DNA from: JAUSPI01 sp964454305
GTDB lineage: Bacteria; Desulfobacterota; Syntrophia; Syntrophales; JADFWA01
Reading direction: 5' to 3'
DNA: 14,243 nt
NCBI GenBank assembly: GCA_964454305.1
Contig: CAYVXX010000053.1
Coordinates: 1-14,243 of the forward strand
The position numbers were made by a program, and so were the translations under genes. Below, piece by piece: positions 1 through 9,077 of the stretch. Below the pieces are notes generated by a model, which made no database searches, was not told the origin of the DNA, and was given only the letters and a program-made list of their open reading frames with translations. How positions within the stretch are numbered: the stretch's first letter is position 1; each line of letters starts with the position of its first letter.

Positions 1-246
1 AGTTTGGGTGAAACGTTCATAGTGACCCAGATCCAGGTCTGTTTCCGCTCCGTCATCTGTGACAAATACCTCGCCATGCTGGAAAGGATTCATTGTACCC
101 GGATCCACGTTGATGTATGGATCGAGTTTTTGGTTGGTAACTCTTAAACCCCGGCACTCCAGAAGGGCAGCAATCGAGGCTCCTGCAAGCCCTTTACCGA
201 GGGATGAAAGAACCCCGCCCGTAATAAAAATGAATTTCGTTTTCAT
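1..246 (-). CDS. pyrG: CTP synthase, N-terminal part (runs off window)
   Basis: This is the first 82 codons of CTP synthase, which aminates UTP to CTP in the cytoplasm using glutamine-derived ammonia and ATP. The translated start (MKTKFIFITGG) leads into the family P-loop-like motif GGVLSSLGKG, then KLDPYINVDPGTM, QHGEVFVTDDG and ETDLDLGHYERF, which are hallmark substrate- and Mg-binding stretches of the amidoligase domain. The remainder, including the C-terminal glutaminase domain, is beyond the left edge. The ATG at 246-244 gives the standard family N-terminus; the upstream AAGGTC is only a weak ribosome-binding site. It lies 46 nt after the glutamate synthase fusion gene on the same strand, so it may be the tail of that operon, although an internal promoter cannot be excluded. 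One small oddity: the usual VTIQKLDPY-type stretch reads VTNQKLDPY. The identification is firm. Confidence 0.96.
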   Translation of the reverse strand, partial: MKTKFIFITGGVLSSLGKGLAGASIAALLECRGLRVTNQKLDPYINVDPGTMNPFQHGEVFVTDDGAETDLDLGHYERFTQT

Positions 247-292
247 GAGTCGACCTTAAACTTCAGTATGCTTATAAGATTAAATGCACATG

Positions 293-2446
293 TTACGCCA
301 CATCTTCAGTGACCAGTTCTTCCAGAAATTCTGCCTGAATTGCACCTCGCGGGCAAATATTCACGCACGTATAACAGAGGGTACACCGTACGGAATCAAT
401 GGTGAAGATCTCGCCATTCCGTGTAACCGCTTTCTGAGGACAATTGTCGATACATTTATCACAATATATACAGGTACCGCAACTCATACACCGGTCTATA
501 TCTTCCTTCTCATCACCAAAATAAATCAATTGCACTCTCCTGGTCGGAACGAGCCGTTTTTCCGGATACACAAACTTCTTACCCGTAAGGTTCGCATCGA
601 TTTCCATGGCCGCCAGTCGACCCAAGCCAATCGCGTCGGTAAGAATCCCGGGTTTTACTATATCGCCACATCCGTATACTTTCTTGTCACTGCTTTTAGA
701 TGATTTATCGGCCGTAAGCATGTACCCTCGTTCATCTATGAAGACAGATTCGGGTAAAAATTCCGCATCAGGTACCTCGCCGATACTGATGAAGACAACA
801 TCGGCCTTTTCAGGCTTTCCTTCCGTGAAATATACATTCTTCGTGTCAAGTTTTTTAACCATTTTCGGCCAGAGTATTTTGGTTCCCCTCTCTTCTGCCA
901 GCATCAGTTCTTTCCCGAAGGCCAGCGGTTCTTGGATATCCACGGCCGTTACCATTCCGGCTCCGAGACGCCAGGCTTCACAGGCTATATCCATACCGAC
1001 ATTGCCGGCACCGATGATGACAACGTTCTTATCCGAAAGATCCATTGGTCTCCCCTCGTTAATATCAATGAGAAACTGGAGACCCGAAAGTATCCTTTCA
1101 CCGCCTTCATAAGGTATCCTCTTCGTTACCTGTGCCCCAACGGAAACAACGACGGCGTCACTTGCATCGTAAATATCCTGAAAAGATTCCCTGTCAACCT
1201 TTACACCCAGGTTAAATTCAATCGGAAGTGTTCTGATCCTTTTTATATCTCTATCGAGCAATTCATCGGAGAGACGTTCCTGCGGAATTGCCTTTCTGGC
1301 TTTTCCTCCCAGGTTCTCCGTAGCATCGTAGACCTTGACCTTATACCCTCTCCGAGAAAGCTGCCATGCCGCCGAAAGTCCCGCAGGTCCGGCACCGATG
1401 ATCGAAATCGTTTCGTTCTTCTTCCCCTTTATCGTCGGCTTGAATGTTGGATAATATTTCCTGGCAAGCTCCTGTACCGGGATAGGCCCGTCAATCAAGT
1501 TCCTGTTACACGCTTCCATGCACGGGGCAGGACATGTAGTACCACACACCGTCATGCGGAAGGGCGAAAACTCATCCATTAAAAGCTGCGCTTCTTTTAC
1601 TTTCCCGTCTTTTATCAAATTAAAAAATACCGGCGTCGGGATTCCCGTGGGACAGCTGAATGTACAGGGAGGGGTCAGATTGAAATGTTTCGGCATCTGT
1701 GTTTTTATATTCATTCCCGGAGTATATAAACTGGCAAACGGCCGGTGTCCCCGTCTTGTAATTTTTACGAAATCGTCAGCCGAGATGCCGGACAGGTCGA
1801 TATTTATATCTTTTCCGTATTCCATGAGACTTGTCTTAAGGAATCCCGCGTCGTCTTTGTCCATATCCCCGAAAATCGCACCGGTCCCGAGCTGGTATTT
1901 CTGCACGTCACCTCTAATATAAATAACACCTCCGTGGATCCCCGTTCCGATGCTGCCACCCACCGGTAATGGTTTTCCTTCAAGATTAAGAACGATTACC
2001 CTTCCACCTGCCATATATTCACCACAGTAATCTTTTGCAGTCCCTCCTATAATAAGCCAGGGAATCTGGTCCAAATACTCTTTCATGTGAATGGCGGCCC
2101 TGTATTCGACATCTCCTTTAATAAAGACCTTGCCGCCCCGCATAGAATGTCCCGGTATCTCTCCCGCCTTTCCATGAATTACTATTTTTCCGGCATTCAT
2201 TGTATTGGCCAGACCATCCTGGGCGTTTCCGTAAACGATAAGGGTAGGACCATTCAAGAATGCTCCCAGGTCCTGTCCGGGTGTACCGTATATGTGAAAT
2301 TCTGCGCTGCCGTTAAGACCACCGGCGAGGTATCTCTGCCCCAGGACACCCTTGAGGACAATTTCTTTCTCACCCCGTGAAAGTAATCCCCGTATCTGCC
2401 TGTTTAGCGTTTTGTAATATAATCCTTTTGCAACAATCGTGGTCAT
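293..2446 (-). CDS. Glutamate synthase: GXGXG domain (GltB3) fused to GltD-type FAD/NAD(P)H oxidoreductase with C-terminal ferredoxin
   Basis: This 717-aa protein joins two normally separate pieces of glutamate synthase. Residues ~1-245 are the GXGXG right-handed beta-helix found at the C-terminus of GltB (repeats such as GGLNGSAEF, NGPTLIVYGNAQDG, MRGGKVFIKGD). Residues ~255-640 are the GltD subunit: an N-terminal Cys cluster (C261, C265, C301, C305, C309, C313), the FAD motif GAGPAG (351-356), a second dinucleotide motif GAGNVG (479-484) for NAD(P)H, and a late FAD motif around YGCGDI (591-596). Residues ~650-700 form a ferredoxin-like tail (C653, C656, C659, C662, C665, C669 and C688, C691, C694, C698). 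It should pass electrons to the FMN subunit encoded 3 nt upstream, for reductive synthesis of glutamate from 2-oxoglutarate. The start follows a GGAG located inside the end of the preceding gene. Electron donor preference (NADPH, NADH or ferredoxin) cannot be read from the sequence. Confidence 0.93.
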   Translation of the reverse strand: MTTIVAKGLYYKTLNRQIRGLLSRGEKEIVLKGVLGQRYLAGGLNGSAEFHIYGTPGQDLGAFLNGPTLIVYGNAQDGLANTMNAGKIVIHGKAGEIPGHSMRGGKVFIKGDVEYRAAIHMKEYLDQIPWLIIGGTAKDYCGEYMAGGRVIVLNLEGKPLPVGGSIGTGIHGGVIYIRGDVQKYQLGTGAIFGDMDKDDAGFLKTSLMEYGKDINIDLSGISADDFVKITRRGHRPFASLYTPGMNIKTQMPKHFNLTPPCTFSCPTGIPTPVFFNLIKDGKVKEAQLLMDEFSPFRMTVCGTTCPAPCMEACNRNLIDGPIPVQELARKYYPTFKPTIKGKKNETISIIGAGPAGLSAAWQLSRRGYKVKVYDATENLGGKARKAIPQERLSDELLDRDIKRIRTLPIEFNLGVKVDRESFQDIYDASDAVVVSVGAQVTKRIPYEGGERILSGLQFLIDINEGRPMDLSDKNVVIIGAGNVGMDIACEAWRLGAGMVTAVDIQEPLAFGKELMLAEERGTKILWPKMVKKLDTKNVYFTEGKPEKADVVFISIGEVPDAEFLPESVFIDERGYMLTADKSSKSSDKKVYGCGDIVKPGILTDAIGLGRLAAMEIDANLTGKKFVYPEKRLVPTRRVQLIYFGDEKEDIDRCMSCGTCIYCDKCIDNCPQKAVTRNGEIFTIDSVRCTLCYTCVNICPRGAIQAEFLEELVTEDVA

Positions 2447-2449
2447 GTA

Positions 2450-3973
2450 TCAATCTCCGGCATGCTTAATTCCGAGAATACTCAATTCCTCGCTGTTCAT
2501 GCCCACACCTCTCAACCGATCTCTGTTTCCCCTTATCGCCTCTATGGCACTGATTCCCATGGACCCCATCAGTTCCTTGATCTCTTCTCCCCAGGCATGG
2601 AGGAGGTTTTTCAATGCCTCTGCCGCCTCACCCACATCGATCCTCTCAGCCAATCCCGGTTTGTTTGTCGTAATTCCGTACGGACATTTGCCGGTAAAGC
2701 ACCGCTGGCATATACCGCATCCCAGTGCTATGAGAACTGATGTGGCTACATAAACCGCGTCAGCGCCAAGACAGATAGCTTTCAAAACATCTGAAGAACT
2801 TTGAATCCCTCCCGATGCAACAAGACTGACTTTATTCCTGATACCCTCCTCGGTCAATCGTCTGTCTGCTGCAGAAATGGCAAGTTCAATAGGAATACCC
2901 GTATTCTGGCGGATCTGAAGCGGCGTTGCGCCTGTACCGCCTCTAAAACCATCGATGGCAATAATATCCGCCCCGGCTCGGGCAATACCGCTTGCAATGG
3001 GAGCAACATTGTTAACGGCTGCAATCTTTACTGAAACCGGAACCTTGTAGCTTGTTGCCTCTTTTATTGCAAAAATGAGCTGTCTCAAATCTTCGATCGA
3101 ATAAATGTCGTGATGAGGTGCCGGCGACAACGCATCGGTGCCTTCCGGGATCATCCGCGTCTGCGATATCGCTTCCGAGACCTTCTCCCCGGGAAGATGC
3201 CCGCCAATTCCAGGCTTTGCACCCTGCCCTATTTTTATCTCTACTGCCGCAGCCGATTTCAGGTAGTCCTCGCTTACGCCAAATCGGCCTGACGCTACCT
3301 GGACGATTGTATTCTGTCCGTACTGTCTCAGTCTCTGATGAAAACCGCCTTCTCCCGTATTCCAGTAGGTTCCAACTTCCTTTGTCGCTATTGCTTCTGC
3401 TTCCTGGACGCGAAGATTCACGGCCCCAAAACTCATGGCTCCAAACATTATAGGAACTTCAAGCTGAAGCTGCGGACCAACTTCTCCCCCATAGTGATCA
3501 GATTTGCCTCCAAGATATCGTCGAATCTCCATCGGTTCCCGGAGCGGATCTATCGAAGGGTTCGTTACTTGACAGGCATCGAACATCATATGATCAAAGT
3601 ATCTCTTTTGAGGACCTGTAGCCCCGGTTCCAACCAGCAAAACGCCGCCCTTCGATCCCGCCTGGCGCCAGATATTGCTGACATGATGGGGCGTCCAGTA
3701 CCCATGAGACGTATGCATAGGTTGATTAACAATGTGAATTGCCCGGTGAGGACACATTTTGACACATCTCTGGCATGCATTGCAGGCGCTCATATTCGCC
3801 CACGGTCGATAGAGAATAGTACCGTTTCTCCCCTTGACAGGTTTCAGAGATATTTCCCCGAAAGAACATTCACCCACACAGATCCGGCACCCGTTTTCAT
3901 AGTCACACCGCGAGAGGTCGAACTCCGGATGAAACGAAGGCATTATTTTCCAGTTACTCGTCATGTGAGCCAT
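2450..3973 (-). CDS. Glutamate synthase central FMN/2-oxoglutarate subunit with N-terminal ferredoxin (GltB2)
   Basis: This 507-aa protein is the catalytic synthase subunit: ammonia released by the amidotransferase subunit is added to 2-oxoglutarate at FMN. An N-terminal iron-sulfur region holds an atypical C23-x5-C29-x2-C32-x3-C36 set and a classical ferredoxin motif C64-x2-C67-x2-C70-x3-C74-Pro. The FMN barrel follows, with the family stretches PIMFGAMSFGA, NTGEGG, KIGQGAKPG, SPAPHHDIYSIEDL, DGFRGGTGA and GADAVYVAT. Near the end C419-x5-C425-x4-C430 fits the [3Fe-4S] spacing of glutamate synthase. Unlike the bacterial ~1500-aa GltB, both the glutaminase and GXGXG domains are absent and are encoded by the flanking genes, as in archaeal-type enzymes. 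The start codon overlaps the stop of the upstream amidotransferase gene (TAATG), indicating translational coupling; an in-frame ATG at 3964 is an alternative. Confidence 0.95.
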   Translation of the reverse strand: MAHMTSNWKIMPSFHPEFDLSRCDYENGCRICVGECSFGEISLKPVKGRNGTILYRPWANMSACNACQRCVKMCPHRAIHIVNQPMHTSHGYWTPHHVSNIWRQAGSKGGVLLVGTGATGPQKRYFDHMMFDACQVTNPSIDPLREPMEIRRYLGGKSDHYGGEVGPQLQLEVPIMFGAMSFGAVNLRVQEAEAIATKEVGTYWNTGEGGFHQRLRQYGQNTIVQVASGRFGVSEDYLKSAAAVEIKIGQGAKPGIGGHLPGEKVSEAISQTRMIPEGTDALSPAPHHDIYSIEDLRQLIFAIKEATSYKVPVSVKIAAVNNVAPIASGIARAGADIIAIDGFRGGTGATPLQIRQNTGIPIELAISAADRRLTEEGIRNKVSLVASGGIQSSSDVLKAICLGADAVYVATSVLIALGCGICQRCFTGKCPYGITTNKPGLAERIDVGEAAEALKNLLHAWGEEIKELMGSMGISAIEAIRGNRDRLRGVGMNSEELSILGIKHAGD

Positions 3974-5037
3974 TATGCTGTCCCTTGATCTGTTTCCTTT
4001 TGCATTTCGATGATGACCGGTTCACCACCCCTGGGTGACCAGAGGCTTTCCACTTCGGGAGATAACAATCTGATACTGCACTCCTCGGACGATGCATAAT
4101 AGGTATTGCCCGATCTGGCACAGACAACGGGACGGAGTTTATTCCTGTCATTCAGGACAATCGCACCGTCTTTGTGGGTCAGGACGATTCCGAACGGACC
4201 GTTCACAATAGCAGGACCGTAAATCTGTCGAAGATATCTCTTTTTTTTATCATTCGTCCTGTCTATTTCTTCCCAGAGCGATGGTGCCATGACATAGCAC
4301 GCGTCTTCATCCGAGAGCCCATCTTTTCTTGTAAGTTTATCGAAGATGTAAGAAATTACCTCTGTATCCGTCTGCAACATGCAATAGTATCCGTACATCT
4401 GAAGCCACCGAAGATTCGTCCCATAACTGGTTATCTCGCCGTTGTGAACCACTGTCTTATCAAGAATCGTAAAGGGATGGGCACCACCCCACCAACCAGG
4501 CGTATTGGTAGGAAACCTGTTATGAGCTACCCACATATACCCGGAATAATCCTGTATTCCGAAATAGTCCGCAATATCTTCGGGATACCCCACACCCTTG
4601 AAAACTCCGAGATTTTTTCCTGACGATACTACAAATACGCCTTCCATCTTGTTGACAGTCATAACGAGATCGACGATGTAATCCGCTTCGGTCTGTTGAG
4701 GTGATAAAAATTCCTTGATAGGTTTTAAAAAGTATCTTTTAAAATACGGGCCCTTCGGAATACGCTCGTTCGGATATACGGGAATCTGCTCCGACTGGGT
4801 AATGTTCGTCCTGCTTGCCAGGTAATCTTCAACAACCGGTATAACGGAACTATTGCGATCCCCTTCGTACATGACGTGAAAAGCGTATTTATCCTTGTTA
4901 TCAGGATAGCAGCCATAGACAGCGAAGCCGCCACCAAGACCGTTTCCCCTTTCCCTCTGGATTCGTATGGCTTCCCTGATGTGAGTTCCATCAATAACCT
5001 GCCCATCGGTATTAACAATGCCAACGATTCCGCACAT
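3973..5037 (-). CDS. Glutamate synthase class II glutamine amidotransferase subunit (GltB1)
   Basis: This 354-aa protein is the glutaminase part of glutamate synthase. It begins MCGIVGI, so removal of Met exposes Cys2, the N-terminal nucleophile of class II (Ntn) amidotransferases. Other family signatures are RFPTN (174-178, glutamine-carboxylate contact), GGAHPF (184-189), HNGE (198-201) and the late RPVVCARSGNTYYASSE stretch. There is no synthase or GXGXG domain, so ammonia must pass to the separately encoded FMN subunit; the two genes overlap by one base, which fits equimolar synthesis. A good ribosome-binding site (AAGGAG, around 5046-5051) precedes the ATG. It lies in the probable operon with glnA, so it would recycle the glutamine made by that enzyme into two glutamates. 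Ntn amidotransferases include other family members (GlmS, PurF), but the adjacent synthase subunits settle the role. Confidence 0.94.
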   Translation of the reverse strand: MCGIVGIVNTDGQVIDGTHIREAIRIQRERGNGLGGGFAVYGCYPDNKDKYAFHVMYEGDRNSSVIPVVEDYLASRTNITQSEQIPVYPNERIPKGPYFKRYFLKPIKEFLSPQQTEADYIVDLVMTVNKMEGVFVVSSGKNLGVFKGVGYPEDIADYFGIQDYSGYMWVAHNRFPTNTPGWWGGAHPFTILDKTVVHNGEITSYGTNLRWLQMYGYYCMLQTDTEVISYIFDKLTRKDGLSDEDACYVMAPSLWEEIDRTNDKKKRYLRQIYGPAIVNGPFGIVLTHKDGAIVLNDRNKLRPVVCARSGNTYYASSEECSIRLLSPEVESLWSPRGGEPVIIEMQKETDQGTA

Positions 5038-5068
5038 TGATGTATCTCCTTAGCTTGTTTTTATTAAC

Positions 5069-5782
5069 CTATTTACCTACCTTAGTTCTCGAGGACTGAC
5101 AGCACAAATCTACCAGCCACATGAAGTTTGAATAGATCATTTTTGCCTGAGTAAAAAAATCACGCTCTATTCCTCTATATATATCGATATACTCATGCAG
5201 CTCCGGTTTACCATTAAACCATTCCATCAATATATCAGATGTAATCTCAACGTGGAACTGAAGGCCATACGCGTTACCATACCGGAAACCCTGGTTAGGA
5301 CATCCATTTGCGGTTGCGAGTAATAATCCTCCATGAGGAATTTCAAATGTATCCTCGTGCCATTGAAACACCTTCATCACATCCGGCAGTCCCTGAAACA
5401 GAATGTCTCGTTTCCCCGCATCGGTTACGAAGACATTTTTCCAGCCAAGCTCTTGCCCTGAAGCCTTCACTACCCTAGCGCCACAGACCCTGGCGATCAT
5501 CTGAGCACCCAAACAAATTCCAAGGATGGGAATATTGCTCTCTATGGCCTGCTCCAGAAACTCGGCTTCTTTTCGCAAAAAGGGGTATTTGTCTTCCTCA
5601 TGAACATTCATCGGTCCGCCCAGAGATATGATGGCATCATATCTCTGGGCGACGGCGGGAAGCCTTTCGTCTTCATACAGCTTAACCGCTTTAATGCTTG
5701 CACCACAATATTTCAGAAACTCTTCAAGAGTACCCGCTCCTTCCGATGCGGCATGAGTAATGACGAGTACTTTTTTTTTCAT
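5069..5782 (-). CDS. Class I glutamine amidotransferase (GMP synthase-like GATase), substrate unknown
   Basis: This is a 237-aa stand-alone class I (triad) amidotransferase, expected to be a cytoplasmic glutamine hydrolase or a related gamma-glutamyl-cleaving enzyme. The nucleophile elbow is GICLGAQ with Cys90; His177 and Glu179 in LQFHVE complete the triad. SLGGPMNV (oxyanion strand) and FQWHEDTFEIP are typical of the GMP-synthase-like subfamily. There is no fused synthase domain, and no acceptor enzyme lies nearby apart from glutamate synthase, which has its own glutaminase. The gene is tightly coupled to glnA: a TTG at 5791 would overlap the glnA stop (TTGA), and the first ATG at 5782 lies 5 nt past it. 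I chose the ATG because it gives the usual MKKKVLVI strand start; no ribosome-binding site distinguishes them. The last ~25 residues are polar and not family-typical. The family call is strong, the function open. Confidence 0.88.
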   Translation of the reverse strand: MKKKVLVITHAASEGAGTLEEFLKYCGASIKAVKLYEDERLPAVAQRYDAIISLGGPMNVHEEDKYPFLRKEAEFLEQAIESNIPILGICLGAQMIARVCGARVVKASGQELGWKNVFVTDAGKRDILFQGLPDVMKVFQWHEDTFEIPHGGLLLATANGCPNQGFRYGNAYGLQFHVEITSDILMEWFNGKPELHEYIDIYRGIERDFFTQAKMIYSNFMWLVDLCCQSSRTKVGK

Positions 5783-5787
5783 TATAA

Positions 5788-7122
5788 TCAAAGAATCGGC
5801 AAATATTTTTCCAGTTCATAATCACTGACATGCGTCCTGTATCTGTCCCATTCGATCTTTTTATTCGCAATGAACTTTCCAAATATATGGTCACCGAGAG
5901 CTTCACGAACGAGATCGCTTCCCTCAGTATATTGTATAGCTTCTCCAAGACTTCCCGGTAACGCCTTGATTCCTTTGGCCTCGCGTTCGGCAGGCGTCAT
6001 TTCGAAAATATCTTCCTCTATCGGTGCAGGCAGTTCATACCCTTCTTCGATTCCTTTAAGTCCGGCAGCCAGCATGACTGAAAAGGCAAGATATGGATTA
6101 CAGGCAGGATCAGGACAACGAAACTCCATTCGCGTGGCATTTGCCTTGCCCGGTTTGTACATGGGAACACGGATAAGAGCTGATCGATTTCTCCTTGCCC
6201 ATGATATATAAACCGGCGCCTCATAGCCCGGCACGAGCCTCTTGTATGAGTTCACCCATTGAGCAACAACTGAAGACAGTTCAGTCGCATGTTTCAGAAG
6301 TCCCGCAATATAACTTTTGCCGGTACCTGATAAAAAATATTTATCTTTTTCATCAAAGAAGGCATTATCCGATCCTTTAAAAAGGGACTGGTGCACGTGC
6401 ATTCCACTTCCATTTTCACCAAACACCGGTTTTGGCATAAAGGTTGCGTAAACGCCATGCGACATCGCTACTTCCTTGACTGTAAGACGATATGTCATAG
6501 CCGCATCCGCCATTGAAAGCGCATCCGTGTATCGCAGGTCAATTTCATGCTGGCTGGGAGCCACTTCGTGATGGCTGTATTCTACTGGAATTCCCATACT
6601 CTCGAGGGTTAAAATTGTGTCTCGCCTAAGATCACTTCCAGCGTCTAAAGGCGTAAGATCAAAATAACCGCCGCGATCAAGATATTCCGGTTTTCCATAG
6701 GCACTCTTGAAATAGAAAAACTCAAGCTCCGGTCCTACATTCATTGTATATCCCATATCAGCAGCCTTTTTTACGTTCCGTTTCAGAGCATAGCGGGGGT
6801 CACCTTCATAGGGGGTGCCGTCTGGTTTTAGAACATCACAAAACATACGGGCTACATTCATCTCCTTGCTGGCGCGCCAGGGAAGAATAACAAAAGTCTC
6901 CGGATCAGGTTTTGCCATCATATCACTCTCTTCAATTCTCGCAAAGCCTTCAATTGATGATCCATCAAAACCCATACCTTCCGCGAAAGCACCTTCCAAC
7001 TCAGATGGCGAAATAGCGAAGCTCTTTAAAAAACCTAATACATCAGTAAACCATATACGGATAAACTTTACATTTTTGTCCTTTACTTCTTTCATCACAT
7101 ATTCCACATCTTTTTTTGCCAT
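5788..7122 (-). CDS. glnA: Glutamine synthetase type I, GSI-alpha-like
   Basis: This 444-aa protein is glutamine synthetase (glutamate + NH3 + ATP to glutamine), a cytoplasmic dodecamer in this family. Family motifs run in order: MGFDGSSIEGF near the N-terminus, NVGPELEFF, SHHEVAPSQHEID (metal and glutamate binding), FGENGSGMHVHQS (ATP), NSYKRLVPGYEAP and NRSALIRVP (catalytic loop), and MEFRCPDPACNPYLAF. Length, the lack of the ~25-residue insert of GSI-beta, and the C-terminus (EWDRYRTHVSDYELEKYLPIL-like end) match the Bacillus/Thermotoga GSI-alpha class. Arg62 (ARIEESDM) corresponds to the residue that confers glutamine/AMP feedback sensitivity in B. subtilis GlnA. The GSI-beta adenylylation Tyr position is Phe373 (EEDIFEM). 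A good AAAGGAG site (complement of 7130-7136) precedes the ATG. It is probably driven by the sigma-54 promoter at 7314-7329 and is first in the GS-GOGAT operon. Confidence 0.96.
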   Translation of the reverse strand: MAKKDVEYVMKEVKDKNVKFIRIWFTDVLGFLKSFAISPSELEGAFAEGMGFDGSSIEGFARIEESDMMAKPDPETFVILPWRASKEMNVARMFCDVLKPDGTPYEGDPRYALKRNVKKAADMGYTMNVGPELEFFYFKSAYGKPEYLDRGGYFDLTPLDAGSDLRRDTILTLESMGIPVEYSHHEVAPSQHEIDLRYTDALSMADAAMTYRLTVKEVAMSHGVYATFMPKPVFGENGSGMHVHQSLFKGSDNAFFDEKDKYFLSGTGKSYIAGLLKHATELSSVVAQWVNSYKRLVPGYEAPVYISWARRNRSALIRVPMYKPGKANATRMEFRCPDPACNPYLAFSVMLAAGLKGIEEGYELPAPIEEDIFEMTPAEREAKGIKALPGSLGEAIQYTEGSDLVREALGDHIFGKFIANKKIEWDRYRTHVSDYELEKYLPIL

Positions 7123-7129
7123 TTTTCAT

Positions 7130-7136
7130 CTCCTTT
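7130..7136 (-). promoter_or_regulatory. Ribosome-binding site of glnA (left arm)
   Basis: The minus strand reads AAAGGAG seven bases before the glnA ATG at 7122. It confirms the chosen start and shows that the preceding ~180-nt leader is untranslated. Confidence 0.85.
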
Positions 7137-7245
7137 AATTTTCAGTATCCGTCAATTCTATTTTCCTGACCAGCCTTAATCAGGCATAACATCTCTTCGG
7201 GACAAATTAATTGATTGATAACAATTTAATACCTTTGAACTGAAC

Positions 7246-7290
7246 AGCGAGCGTATTCCCCGCAACTTGTTGCGGGGAGCTTCAATATAA
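7246..7290. repeat. REP-like GC-rich palindrome in the glnA leader
   Basis: A 9-bp perfect stem (7257-7265 with 7270-7278, TCCCCGCAA / TTGCGGGGA) closes a four-base CTTG loop in otherwise AT-rich DNA. The flank GGGGAGCTTCA after the stem resembles dispersed REP-like elements that I recall from deltaproteobacterial genomes, where a GGAG foot beside the palindrome is the mark of RAYT-mobilised repeats. There is no T-run on either side, so it is not a classical intrinsic terminator. It lies between the predicted sigma-54 start (~7303) and the glnA ribosome-binding site, so it would be transcribed as a strong hairpin in the operon leader. The hairpin is seen directly; the REP identity is inference. 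Confidence 0.6.
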
Positions 7291-7313
7291 CTATCTATCT
7301 GTGGTTTGTAATC

Positions 7314-7329
7314 AGCAACATCTGTGCCA
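7314..7329 (-). promoter_or_regulatory. Sigma-54 promoter of the glnA-GATase-glt operon
   Basis: On the minus strand the sequence reads TGGCAC-AGATG-TTGCT, a perfect match to the sigma-54 consensus (TGGCAC-N5-TTGCW) with correct 5-base spacing. Transcription should begin about 12 bases downstream, near 7303, giving a ~180-nt leader before glnA. The CTAC-N6-GTAG pair at 7427-7470 lies 130 and 160 bp upstream, the usual range for enhancer sites. The motif is intergenic and properly oriented. Confidence 0.88.
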
Positions 7330-7361
7330 GATGACGACCACAGGGTCGAAACGGATTATCC

Positions 7362-7373
7362 TATTGATATGTT
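7362..7373 (-). promoter_or_regulatory. Candidate DNA-bending (IHF-like) site, glnA side
   Basis: The 12-mer TATTGATATGTT occurs here and, identically, at 9318-9329 upstream of the amt promoter. Its complement contains TATCAA, the WATCAA half of the IHF consensus; the distal TTR half is not well matched. It lies between the enhancer pair and the sigma-54 promoter, about 64 bp upstream of the predicted start, where IHF commonly bends DNA. The match is weak, but the shared string is real. Confidence 0.35.
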
Positions 7374-7426
7374 TACTGATATATTAATATGGCAGGCTCT
7401 CCCAGTAAGGATACTGAGGAAACAAA

Positions 7427-7440
7427 TTACATTTATGTAG
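7427..7440. promoter_or_regulatory. Dyad operator A1 (CTAC-N6-GTAG), glnA side
   Basis: The sequence TTACATTTATGTAG matches 7 of 8 fixed positions of the CTAC-N6-GTAG dyad found repeatedly in this window. Its centre is ~130 bp upstream of the predicted sigma-54 start of the glnA operon and exactly 30 bp from operator A2. It probably binds the NifA-like activator encoded next door; the motif is seen, the ligand inferred. Confidence 0.65.
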
Positions 7441-7462
7441 GATTATATGATTATATCTACTT

Positions 7463-9025
<1,563 letters not shown>

Positions 9026-9077
9026 AAATAACCACACCTTTATGTAAAAATAAGCTCAACACAAAATTAGATGCCGA

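Larger units (their letters stand above)
7137..7462. other. Intergenic control region between glnA and the activator gene
   Basis: No credible gene is present in this ~325-base AT-rich stretch. It holds, from glnA outward, the untranslated leader with the REP-like palindrome, the sigma-54 promoter, the IHF-like 12-mer and dyad A1; dyad A2 overlaps the activator stop. Bases 7165-7184 can form only a weak 5-bp hairpin, and I see nothing else. Confidence 0.7.

Noticed and set aside
606..1582. Overlapping plus-strand open frames antisense to the GltB3-GltD fusion
   Set aside because: Same reasoning; both lie wholly opposite a gene with intact FAD and NAD(P)H motifs.
3338..3988. A 216-codon plus-strand open frame antisense to the FMN subunit gene
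   Set aside because: It is a shadow: the minus-strand frame has unmistakable glutamate synthase motifs, and the plus-strand product has low-information, Arg/Ser/Pro-rich sequence without a ribosome-binding site.
7165..7184. Hairpin CCTGA...TCAGG upstream of glnA as an attenuator
   Set aside because: Five base pairs with a 10-base loop and no T-run are too weak to support a call.
9026..9037. Upstream GTG start of the activator at 9037
   Set aside because: The GTG overlaps the only plausible ribosome-binding site (AAGGTG), which is better placed for the ATG at 9025.
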